Positions 1-6,333 of a stretch of 9,011 bases of DNA are shown one piece after another. The stretch's first letter is position 1. The number at the start of each line of letters is the position of its first letter. Origin of the DNA: Waddliaceae bacterium. Lineage in GTDB: Bacteria; Chlamydiota; Chlamydiia; Chlamydiales; SLOH01. The position numbers were made by a program, and so were the translations under genes. The notes beneath the pieces are model-generated. The model ran no database searches. It was not told the DNA's origin and worked only from the letters and a program-made list of their open reading frames with translations. The DNA lies in NCBI GenBank assembly GCA_007132595.1, contig SLOH01000144.1, positions 1 to 9,011 on the forward strand, read 5' to 3'.

Positions 1-320
1 GTTTCACAAATCCCCTGGTAGGCGGAGCTCCGGTCACAGGAGGCTCCTTGGAAGTATTCAGCTATGGTCTGGAAGGCTTGGGATGGGTTTTCGTTTAAAA
101 GAAAATCTTTTCCTTCCGGAAGTTTCATATTGAAGGGTGCGAAGATGACCCCCGCCTCAGATTGCAGCATGGCTTTGTAAAAGTCCTGACTTGCAACAAA
201 AGACGCGTGGCGCTCGGTTGCTGTCTTTAAATCAGAAACGCCACGAATAATCTTCTGGGGGTCACCGCTTAGTTTTGAATGCGTGCGCTCAGCTAATTGA
301 GAAAGAGTTAGCGCATTCAT
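1..320 (-). CDS. lpxD: UDP-3-O-acylglucosamine N-acyltransferase LpxD, N-terminal part (runs off the window)
   Basis: Partial gene: the first 106 codons are present and the rest lies beyond position 1. LpxD adds the N-linked 3-hydroxyacyl chain to UDP-3-O-acylglucosamine in the cytoplasm, the third step of lipid A synthesis. My translation of the reverse strand begins MNALTLSQLAERTHSKL and shows the non-repeat N-terminal domain of the family: a GVSDLKTA stretch (about residues 28-35), SFVASQDFYKAM (about 41-52), AGVIFAP (about 57-63) and NPSQAFQTIAEYF (about 80-92, the family's NPxxAFxxxxxxF motif). The last visible residues, YQGICET, sit where the family has a GIHPTA-like entry into the left-handed beta-helix; the hexapeptide repeats and catalytic His are outside the window. 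The ATG shares one base with the ompH stop (TAATG). No clear Shine-Dalgarno sequence precedes it, so translation is probably coupled to ompH. Identity rests on these motifs and on the bamA-ompH-lpxD order. Confidence 0.88.
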   Translation of the reverse strand, partial: MNALTLSQLAERTHSKLSGDPQKIIRGVSDLKTATERHASFVASQDFYKAMLQSEAGVIFAPFNMKLPEGKDFLLNENPSQAFQTIAEYFQGASCDRSSAYQGICE

Positions 321-850
321 TATTTTTTATAATCTTTATCCATTTGCTCAACAACAGCATTTGTCACGTCATGTGCTTGATTTGCGTAAAAAATTGCAGC
401 GTCTCTTAGGATAAAGTCGTAGTTTTTTGTTTCTGCAACTTTCTCCGATGCTTTTGCGACATGCTCTTGAATCATTTGCATCACTTTCATGTTCGCTTGT
501 TGCATCATTTGGTAATACTCATTCTGCGCTCGAGACATCTCTTGACTTAGCGCTCGTCCTTTATGCTTAAGCTCAGCTTCAGCAGTCTGAGAGAGGCTGT
601 CTAAATAGTCAGGATCGCCAAGTTTAGCGGCAATTTCCTTTAGCTCTTTTTCTTTTGCTGAAAGAACCTCTTCCATCTGTTTTTTCATCGTCTCGAAATT
701 TTCTAGCTCATCTTTGCCTTGGCGCGAATTTTCTACGCACTTTTTAAAATCGACAACGCCAATCTTCAGCTCCTTTGCGGAGGCTGCAGAAAATGTCAGC
801 ATTGCACATGCCATGAATAGGATGAATGGTAATTGTTTTGATTTCATCAT
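320..850 (-). CDS. ompH: periplasmic chaperone Skp/OmpH family
   Basis: A 176-residue protein of the Skp/OmpH family, which forms a trimeric holdase in the periplasm and carries unfolded outer-membrane proteins to the BAM complex. Residues 1-25 are a clear Sec signal peptide (basic MMKSKQ, hydrophobic core, cleavage after ASA). The mature chain opens with KELKIGVVDFKKC (26-38), the short beta strand typical of the family. It is followed by a long charged helical stretch (about 45-145) suited to the tentacle-like coiled coil, and a closing region (NYDFILRDAAIFYANQ, then DVTNAVVEQMDKDYKK) that matches the family's YD.I....AV.YA....DVT..V pattern. The length is usual for the family. It lies between bamA (21-base gap) and lpxD (1-base overlap), so it is almost certainly cotranscribed with them. 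Two ATG codons stand in tandem. The Shine-Dalgarno AAAGGAG lies 3 bases from the first and 6 from the second, so the true start may be one codon downstream. Confidence 0.92.
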   Translation of the reverse strand: MMKSKQLPFILFMACAMLTFSAASAKELKIGVVDFKKCVENSRQGKDELENFETMKKQMEEVLSAKEKELKEIAAKLGDPDYLDSLSQTAEAELKHKGRALSQEMSRAQNEYYQMMQQANMKVMQMIQEHVAKASEKVAETKNYDFILRDAAIFYANQAHDVTNAVVEQMDKDYKK

Positions 851-853
851 GAT

Positions 854-860
854 CTCCTTT
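854..860 (-). promoter_or_regulatory. ribosome binding site of ompH
   Basis: The reverse strand reads AAAGGAGATCATGATGAAA. The spacing to the first ATG (848-850) is only 3 bases, while the second ATG (845-847) has the more usual 6. The site fixes initiation to this ATG pair but does not decide between the two. Confidence 0.75.
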
Positions 861-871
861 AGTTTAAAACT

Positions 872-3232
872 TTAGAATCTTCCGCCTAATGTCAGGAAGA
901 AACTCTTCACATCAGTCTTCGACTCTGGGTCAAGAGCGTATCCATACCCAATCGTGACTGGCGGGTTGCCGGGCATTAAGCTCAGGCGGGCACCCACACC
1001 GTATGACGCATTTTTGCGCACACCATAATCCCACACTTTGTCCGACAGTCCGCCGGCATCGAAAAAGACAAAGGGCTCAAAAAATGAAGTCAGCGGCTTA
1101 TACAGCTCGACTGAAAATAGCTCCATAGAGACACCTCCGGCCGGCATGTCAGTCTCTTTTCCACCAGCATCGACAAATTTAGGTCCGAGGCGATACGGTC
1201 GATATCCTCTCACCTCATATGCGCCGCCTAAGAAAAATCTCTCATCAAGTGGTATATCATCTACTGTGGTGCCGTTCAAGGGATATAAAAAGCGCCAATC
1301 CCCTCTAAATTTCAAAATCGCATAATCATACAGATTAAAGTAGATGCTATTTAATAACCCAACGGAAAGAAAATTATGGTCTCCGGGAGCGCCTGCAGCT
1401 TCCACACTCCAATTCATTTTAACGCCTCGAGTCGGACATGCGACGCTGTTTGTTGTGTTGTGAACAAGTGATGTTCCCATCGCGGTAATCAGTCCGGAGT
1501 TCTTCACCTGTCTTTTTAGCTCTGGAGATAGGTCAGCTTGGGGATTATCCAGGTGGACGAAGCTGTCTCGCAAACGGTAATGAAGTCCAAGCTTCCAAAA
1601 CTTATCAAGGCAGTAGTGGGAATGGAAGGAAAATCCCCAAGCGCTGAGGCTATATTCATTTGAGGTGTAATCGGATGTTGTATAATCGATATCGAATCCG
1701 ACTGTCCAAGGAGTATCCATAAAGTGAGGTTTCGTCCAGGAAATGGCGTAAGAACTGGTGTCAACCCCCTGCTGTGTCAGTAGGCTTAGATACTCACCGC
1801 CGCCTCTAAGATTGCTATAGTCCCCTCTAAACGCGTCGGGCACACCGGCAACGTTAAAGTTCTTCTCCGTAATATTAATGGAGGCAAATAGGTTTTCACT
1901 CGTACTAAATCCGACCGAAACACCAAAGTGACCGGTTCCTGTCTCTTCAACTTCAATATGGACGTCGCGATAATTACCGCAACCTTCAAGCACTCCTTGA
2001 GACTCCACAGGGTATACGTTCACGCACTTAAAAAAACCGGTATTTAACAGCCGAAGTTCGGTTGCGCGCATTTTATCGATGTTAAAGACTTGACCCGGAA
2101 CCAAAAGTGTTTCATGGAGGATCACCCGTGTCTGGGTGCAGCTGTTACCAAAGACTTTGATCATTCCGACTCTGTATTGCTCGCCCTCCTCAATGGAAAA
2201 ATGGACATTATACAAGCATTGATCGGCAATTAGATGTGGCTCGAATGTCACAAAGGCATTGATAAATCCGCACTTTCCATACATACGGCGGATGCGATCG
2301 GCAGCTTCGATTAAGTGGTCCGGTGAGTAGATGTCGTTTGAATCAATGCAAATTTGATCGGCAATCTCTTCGTTAGAGAAGATGCAATTTCCTCCGAATG
2401 TCACCTCTCCAAAACGATACACTTGCCCCTTAAATGCAGTAATGTAGACAAGGAGTTGTCCGGTGGCTTTATCTTCTTCGACATTGATTTCAACATTCAC
2501 ATCGGCGTAGCCGCGATTTTGCAAGTAATTGATGATGATGTAGCGATCTTGCTGCAGCATTTCTTCATTGTAAATCCCGTGAGAGGTCAACCAGCTAATT
2601 AAAGAGCAATACTTACTCGTGAGCATTAGATCGAGAGCGGCGCGCATTTCTTGTTTGGTAAAATTCGAAAACAAGATCTCTTTTACATACCCCGACTTCC
2701 CTTCATCAATGCAAACGGTAATGTCGACTTGGTTTGCTTCCTCATCCATTTCGATATGGTAATCCATTTCTACTTCAAAAAATCCTTTTTGAAGGTAAAG
2801 CGTACGTACTTTATGAAACGCTTCATGGAAAGCAAAGCGATCAAAAACTGTCCCTGGAGTAATGTCTAATTCTGTCAACAGTTTAGCTGTTGCAATTTTC
2901 TGATTTCCTTCAAATCGAATTTGACGAATAAATGGCCTTGTCCAAACCTCAACTGTTATAAACACTTTCCCATCGACAAATTCAACGCTTGGCTCGACTC
3001 TGTCAAAATCTGTCACTAAGAGCTTAAGATCACTGTCAAATTCGGTCTGAGAGAAGTACCCGCCTTCCTGACTGCTCAGGCGCGACTGATACGGACGCAG
3101 GTCGATTTGACCCTCCATCATCGGATTGCCGTGGACAATTTCTAATCGCTCAATTTCAAAACGCTCCTGGGCATACCCATGAGCAAATGTAAACAGAAAT
3201 AAAATTAGTAGAATAGGTCTTGTTAATTGCAT
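872..3232 (-). CDS. bamA: outer-membrane protein assembly factor BamA (Omp85)
   Basis: A 786-residue Omp85 protein, the central pore of the BAM machine that inserts beta-barrel proteins into the outer membrane. The signal peptide MQLTRPILLILFLFTFAHGYA is followed by about five POTRA repeats (roughly residues 23-97, 100-177, 180-268, 272-350 and 353-430); GNQKIATAKLL, GNCIFSNEEI and GNSCTQTRVI mark the repeated GN...(T/S) turns. The barrel follows (about 431-786), with the conserved VRGYRPY loop-6 motif at 674-680. The protein ends in Phe (LTLGGRF), the beta-signal. The frame stays open up to a TTG at 3286, but that codon overlaps the -35 box of the proposed promoter. The ATG at 3232 is preferred because it has GGGGA eight bases upstream and leads straight into the signal peptide. 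Eleven cysteines lie in the mature chain, nine of them in the POTRA region, which is unusual for BamA but fits a disulfide-rich chlamydial envelope. It heads the bamA-ompH-lpxD unit. Confidence 0.95.
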   Translation of the reverse strand: MQLTRPILLILFLFTFAHGYAQERFEIERLEIVHGNPMMEGQIDLRPYQSRLSSQEGGYFSQTEFDSDLKLLVTDFDRVEPSVEFVDGKVFITVEVWTRPFIRQIRFEGNQKIATAKLLTELDITPGTVFDRFAFHEAFHKVRTLYLQKGFFEVEMDYHIEMDEEANQVDITVCIDEGKSGYVKEILFSNFTKQEMRAALDLMLTSKYCSLISWLTSHGIYNEEMLQQDRYIIINYLQNRGYADVNVEINVEEDKATGQLLVYITAFKGQVYRFGEVTFGGNCIFSNEEIADQICIDSNDIYSPDHLIEAADRIRRMYGKCGFINAFVTFEPHLIADQCLYNVHFSIEEGEQYRVGMIKVFGNSCTQTRVILHETLLVPGQVFNIDKMRATELRLLNTGFFKCVNVYPVESQGVLEGCGNYRDVHIEVEETGTGHFGVSVGFSTSENLFASINITEKNFNVAGVPDAFRGDYSNLRGGGEYLSLLTQQGVDTSSYAISWTKPHFMDTPWTVGFDIDYTTSDYTSNEYSLSAWGFSFHSHYCLDKFWKLGLHYRLRDSFVHLDNPQADLSPELKRQVKNSGLITAMGTSLVHNTTNSVACPTRGVKMNWSVEAAGAPGDHNFLSVGLLNSIYFNLYDYAILKFRGDWRFLYPLNGTTVDDIPLDERFFLGGAYEVRGYRPYRLGPKFVDAGGKETDMPAGGVSMELFSVELYKPLTSFFEPFVFFDAGGLSDKVWDYGVRKNASYGVGARLSLMPGNPPVTIGYGYALDPESKTDVKSFFLTLGGRF

Positions 3233-3240
3233 ATTATCAT

Positions 3241-3245
3241 TCCCC
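3241..3245 (-). promoter_or_regulatory. ribosome binding site of bamA
   Basis: The reverse strand reads TCTGGGGAATGATAATATGC: GGGGA eight bases before the ATG at 3232. It supports that ATG over the upstream TTG at 3286, which lacks a comparable site and would lie upstream of the predicted transcript start. Another ATG inside this spacer is out of frame. Confidence 0.55.
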
Positions 3246-3257
3246 AGAAAGCAGTGT

Positions 3258-3286
3258 AGTATAGTCGATCGTAGCGAATAGAGCAA
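3258..3286 (-). promoter_or_regulatory. predicted sigma70-type promoter of bamA-ompH-lpxD
   Basis: On the reverse strand TTGCTC (3281-3286) and TATACT (3258-3263) are separated by exactly 17 bases. The -10 box matches the consensus at five of six positions, the -35 at three (TTG). Transcription would start near 3251, giving a leader of about 19 bases that carries the GGGGA ribosome binding site. It sits in the 56-base gap between recR and bamA, so the envelope genes can be expressed separately from recR. A CGATCG palindrome lies in the spacer. Predicted from sequence only. Confidence 0.6.
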
Positions 3287-3288
3287 AT

Positions 3289-3885
3289 TTAAAATTGCCT
3301 TCTTCCGGAAAAGGCCCTAGCTAACGTCCCTCCGTCAACATAGTCAAGAGAGCTTCCCATGGGAACGCCAAAGGCAATACGGGAAAAATTGACAGAAAGA
3401 TCCGAAAGTTCCTCTTTTATATAAAGCGCGGTTGCATCGCCTTCTAACGTTGAGTCTAAGGCGATAACAACTTCAGAAAGCCGGTAGTTTAAAATCCGAT
3501 CTCTCAAAAGCTGCAGGGCAATCGCCTCGGGACCAATTCCCTCAAGCGGCGAAAGAAGCCCTCCGAGAACGTGATAGAGTCCGTCGTACTCCCCTGTTTG
3601 TTCAATTGAAAAAAGATCTCGTTTGCTTGCAATTACGCATATATTTCCGGTTGACTGCCTCTCTTCGGTGCAATATGGACAGTCAGTTTCGCTAATTAAG
3701 GCACTACACTCACTGCATGACTTTAATTTGTTTGGAATCTCTTTTATGGCTTGCGTCAGTCGCTCTAAGTGACTTGGACTCCACTCCAGAAGATCAAAGG
3801 CATACCGCTCTGCTGTTTTTCCTCCCACACCGGGAAAAAATTTAAGAACATCAATAATTTGAAGAAGATGGTTGGGATACTTCAT
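3289..3885 (-). CDS. recR: recombination mediator RecR
   Basis: RecR (198 residues, normal length) works in the cytoplasm with RecO (and RecF) to load RecA onto SSB-coated gaps. Visible in order: an N-terminal helix-hairpin-helix (PGVGGKTAERYAFDLL, 18-33); a four-cysteine zinc finger (C57, C60, C69, C72 in CSECSALISETDCPYC); a Toprim domain starting at ICVIASKRD (82-90) and continuing through TGEYDGLYHVLGGLLSPLEG (97-116) and ALDSTLEGDATALYI (142-156); and a C-terminal Walker-B-like and tail region (RIAFGVPMGSSLDYVDGGTLARAF, 169-192). The Toprim position that is Glu in E. coli RecR is Ala here; I recall Gln in Bacillus, so this position appears to tolerate change in RecR. The ATG at 3885 has no Shine-Dalgarno sequence and lies only nine bases after a perfect TATAAT, so the mRNA may be leaderless. 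recR lies between pdhC and bamA. Confidence 0.96.
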   Translation of the reverse strand: MKYPNHLLQIIDVLKFFPGVGGKTAERYAFDLLEWSPSHLERLTQAIKEIPNKLKSCSECSALISETDCPYCTEERQSTGNICVIASKRDLFSIEQTGEYDGLYHVLGGLLSPLEGIGPEAIALQLLRDRILNYRLSEVVIALDSTLEGDATALYIKEELSDLSVNFSRIAFGVPMGSSLDYVDGGTLARAFSGRRQF

Positions 3886-3894
3886 AGGTTAAAT

Positions 3895-3923
3895 ATTATA
3901 CACATTTGTAAAGAAATAGCCAA
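3895..3923 (-). promoter_or_regulatory. predicted sigma70-type promoter of recR (leaderless arrangement)
   Basis: On the reverse strand TTGGCT (3918-3923), a 17-base spacer and a perfect TATAAT (3895-3900) precede recR. Only nine bases separate the -10 box from the recR ATG, so the expected start near 3888 leaves a leader of about 3-4 bases. The absence of a Shine-Dalgarno sequence agrees with leaderless translation. The -35 box matches the consensus only at TTG. Confidence 0.6.
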
Positions 3924-3935
3924 ACTTTCAATTTT

Positions 3936-5234
3936 TTATATTGTCAATGTAATCGGCTGCTCAAGAAAGCGTTGAACAGCTTTTGCAAACTTTGCTCCCA
4001 AGGCGCCATCGATGACGCGGTGGTCGTAGGAAAAAGAGAGCTTCATTGTTTTTCCCGGCACTACGCTGCCATCTTTCACTACGGGAGCCTCTTCAATACC
4101 GCCAACTGCGCAAATGGCGCCTTGCGGTGGATTGATTACCGCCTCAAAGGAGCTGACACCAAACATGCCGAGATTTGAGACAGAAAATGATCCGCCCTTA
4201 AATTCATGTAGTTTCAGACGACCTTCTCGCGCTCGCAAGGCGAGCTCTTTTGTCTCTGCAGAAATTTCAGAAAGATTTTTATAATCGGCATGTCGCAAAA
4301 TTGGGGTGATCAGCCCTTGGGGGGTGTCAACTGCAACAGAAATGTCAATTGTTTGAAATCGAATAAAGGTCTGATTGACTGTATTGAAGCCGGTATTGAC
4401 TTCGGGAAACTCGCGCAAAGCAAGCGCACACGCGCGAACGACAAGGTCGTTATAGGTCACTTTAACTCCAAACTCTTTGAGTTGCTGATGGATCTGGACA
4501 AGGCCACTGGCATCAACTGTCTGATGGACATAAAAATGCGGGATAAAGGTCTTTGAGCTTTGCAGACGTGTCGCGACTACTTTGCGAATAGGCGAAAGCG
4601 GCTCTTCTTTAAAAGTGCCGGGAGGCGTTGTTGGGATCTCATTTCGACTAAACTGCGCAGCACCTAGGCTCTGCGCTTTCGCAAGATCATTTTCAACGAC
4701 GCGCCCTCCGGGACCGGTTCCTTTTACAGAGGTCAAGTCAAGACCCTTTTCTTTTGCGATCTTACGCGCGAGCGGAGATGCTTTCACGCGATCTTGCATC
4801 TGCTCTCTTGGGAAGGCAAACTGGTAATCTGTCAAAGGCTCTTCAGGGACGAAATCCGGCTGTCGAAGGCCGGGCGTCTCCTCTTGCTTTTTGCTTGTGG
4901 CTGTTTGCTTTTCATCGGACGCGCTTTCTTCTTTTTCATCTTCTTCTTTAGGCGACGACTCATCTTCATATGTATAATCTTCGATGGACTCATCTTTTTC
5001 TTCTGTAAAGATCGCAAGCGGTTGATTGACCACCGCCTCTTGACCCTCTTTTAAAAGAATTTTCCTAACCCAACCGGCGTCTAACGCATCGTGCTCAACT
5101 GTCGCTTTGTCTGTGTTAATTTCTATTAAAAGCTCGCCGGCCTCGACAAACTCCCCTTCTTTTTTATGCCATTTGGCTATGACTCCTCTTTCCATTGTGG
5201 GTGAAAGCTTTGGCATCGTCAATGTAAAGGGCAT
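3936..5234 (-). CDS. pdhC: pyruvate dehydrogenase E2 (dihydrolipoamide acetyltransferase)
   Basis: E2 core of the pyruvate dehydrogenase complex, which passes the acetyl group from E1 to coenzyme A through a lipoyl arm (432 residues). One N-terminal lipoyl domain (about 1-78) carries the lipoylated Lys in INTDKATVEHD (K43). A peripheral-subunit-binding domain occupies about 150-186 (SPLARKIAKEKGLDL, then GTGPGGRVVENDL), and the catalytic domain about 208-432 holds the active-site motif DHRVIDG (404-410: His405, Asp409). The linker between lipoyl and binding domains is strongly acidic at about 78-105 (Asp/Glu/Ser runs) instead of the usual Ala/Pro-rich arm. The start is supported by AGGAG seven bases before the ATG. 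It follows pdhB after a 118-base gap holding a possible weak hairpin terminator, a wider break than elsewhere in the cluster, so E2 may be tuned apart from E1. No E3 gene is present in the window. Confidence 0.96.
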   Translation of the reverse strand: MPFTLTMPKLSPTMERGVIAKWHKKEGEFVEAGELLIEINTDKATVEHDALDAGWVRKILLKEGQEAVVNQPLAIFTEEKDESIEDYTYEDESSPKEEDEKEESASDEKQTATSKKQEETPGLRQPDFVPEEPLTDYQFAFPREQMQDRVKASPLARKIAKEKGLDLTSVKGTGPGGRVVENDLAKAQSLGAAQFSRNEIPTTPPGTFKEEPLSPIRKVVATRLQSSKTFIPHFYVHQTVDASGLVQIHQQLKEFGVKVTYNDLVVRACALALREFPEVNTGFNTVNQTFIRFQTIDISVAVDTPQGLITPILRHADYKNLSEISAETKELALRAREGRLKLHEFKGGSFSVSNLGMFGVSSFEAVINPPQGAICAVGGIEEAPVVKDGSVVPGKTMKLSFSYDHRVIDGALGAKFAKAVQRFLEQPITLTI

Positions 5235-5239
5235 ACGTT

Positions 5240-5246
5240 CTCTCCT
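5240..5246 (-). promoter_or_regulatory. ribosome binding site of pdhC
   Basis: The reverse strand reads AGGAGAGAACGTATG. It is a strong Shine-Dalgarno sequence with good spacing that fixes the pdhC start at 5234. A full independent site fits the 118-base separation from pdhB. Confidence 0.8.
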
Positions 5247-5251
5247 GATTG

Positions 5252-5280
5252 AAAAACGATCTTAACAGTCACAAGACGTT
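5252..5280 (-). terminator. possible weak hairpin terminator or attenuator between pdhB and pdhC
   Basis: On the reverse strand AACGTCTT (5273-5280) can pair with AAGA plus CGTT (5255-5263, one bulged T), giving eight base pairs around a nine-base loop. The 3' arm runs into a stretch of five T. The stem is AT-rich and bulged, so any termination would be partial. It ends just before the pdhC ribosome binding site. It could instead be a processing site or chance. Confidence 0.25.
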
Positions 5281-5352
5281 ATTTACCACTTTTTTTTACG
5301 CCTTAAAATTCTTGAAATTTGCTTACTACCTTATCGAAAAAGAAAGGACGAT

Positions 5353-6333
5353 CTACTCCATACACTTCAAGGCGCCGGCCAAGATTCTTTCTACATTGGG
5401 CAGCGTGTTACGCTCCAAGGGTACAGAGTATGGCATCGGCGTTTCGCGCTGACAGACTCGATGTAAAGGGGCATCGAGGAAGTCAAAGCAGTGCTCGATG
5501 ATTTGAAAGCCGACTTCAGCTGCAATACCGGTAAAGATATGACCTTCTTCTACAAGAAGCGCGCGGTTTGTTTTGCGTATTGACTGGGCGATAGTCGCAA
5601 TATCTAATGGCTTAATCGTGCGAAGATCAATCACTTCTGCCTTCACTCCCTTCTTCGCAAGAGCGCTTGCGGCCTCCAAACAATGTTTGACCATACTCCC
5701 GTGAGAGACGAGAGTGATGTCATGGCCTTCTCGAACAATCTTTGCTTTTCCGATTGGCACTAAGTATTCATCGCTTGGGATCTCCATTTTTCTTCCATAA
5801 TCCAGTTCGCACTCTAGAAAAAGAACGGGATTATTGTTACGAATAGAGGATTTTAACAACCCCTTATAGTCATAGGCATTACTTGGGGCGATGACAATTA
5901 GCCCAGGAATATTGCTGTAGATTGCCTCTACGCAGTGTGAATGCTGACAAGAGACTTGAGCAGCTGCGCCGTTTGGACCTCGAAACACAATCGGAACAGA
6001 GAAACGGTCTCCTGACATATAATAGACTTTTGGAGCATTTGAAATGAGTTGGTCGGCTGCGACAAACGAAAAATTAAAGCTCATAAACTCAACAATGGGT
6101 CTAAGTCCGCACATGGCAGCTCCAATGCCAACGCCCGCAAATCCGAGTTCTGCGATCGGGGTATCGACGATTCGTCTCGGTCCCCACTTATCGAGCAGGC
6201 CTTTTGTGACTTTATAAGCGCCGTTATACTCACCGACCTCCTCGCCCATAACAAATACTTTATCATCTCGCTCCATCTCTTCATCGATGGCTTGGCGGAT
6301 TGCCTCTCGGATTTCAATGGTTTGGTTACTCAT
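5353..6333 (-). CDS. pdhB: pyruvate dehydrogenase E1 component, beta subunit
   Basis: Beta subunit (326 residues, usual length) of the heterotetrameric E1, which decarboxylates pyruvate with thiamine diphosphate and passes the hydroxyethyl group to the E2 lipoyl arm. Hallmarks: MGEEVGEYNGAYKVTKGL (29-46); DTPIAELGFAGVGIGAA (57-73), with Glu62 matching the cofactor-activating Glu of the family; GLRPIVEFM (76-84); QHSH (130-133), with His131 matching the conserved catalytic-loop His, although the next residue is His where Gln is more usual; PSNAYDYKGLLKSSI (150-164); and VIDLRTIKPLD (234-244) in the C-terminal transketolase domain. The ATG overlaps the pdhA stop by four bases (ATGA), typical of translational coupling and of a 1:1 subunit ratio. 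A GGGAG sequence lies ten bases upstream, inside pdhA. It ends with TAG before a 118-base gap leading to pdhC. Branched-chain 2-oxoacid dehydrogenase is the main alternative, but the pyruvate assignment is favoured by the Chlamydiales setting. Confidence 0.95.
   Translation of the reverse strand: MSNQTIEIREAIRQAIDEEMERDDKVFVMGEEVGEYNGAYKVTKGLLDKWGPRRIVDTPIAELGFAGVGIGAAMCGLRPIVEFMSFNFSFVAADQLISNAPKVYYMSGDRFSVPIVFRGPNGAAAQVSCQHSHCVEAIYSNIPGLIVIAPSNAYDYKGLLKSSIRNNNPVLFLECELDYGRKMEIPSDEYLVPIGKAKIVREGHDITLVSHGSMVKHCLEAASALAKKGVKAEVIDLRTIKPLDIATIAQSIRKTNRALLVEEGHIFTGIAAEVGFQIIEHCFDFLDAPLHRVCQRETPMPYSVPLERNTLPNVERILAGALKCME

Noticed and set aside
3233..3286. Extension of BamA by 18 residues to the TTG at 3286
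   Set aside because: The extension lies over the predicted promoter, has no Shine-Dalgarno sequence and would bury the signal peptide. The ATG at 3232 has both a site and a proper N-terminus.
4832..5017. Very lysine-rich 61-residue frame on the same strand inside pdhC, resembling a basic DNA-binding protein
   Set aside because: It is a frame-shifted reading of the GAA/GAG-rich acidic linker of pdhC, which turns Glu runs into Lys runs. It has no ribosome binding site of note, and pdhC itself is intact.
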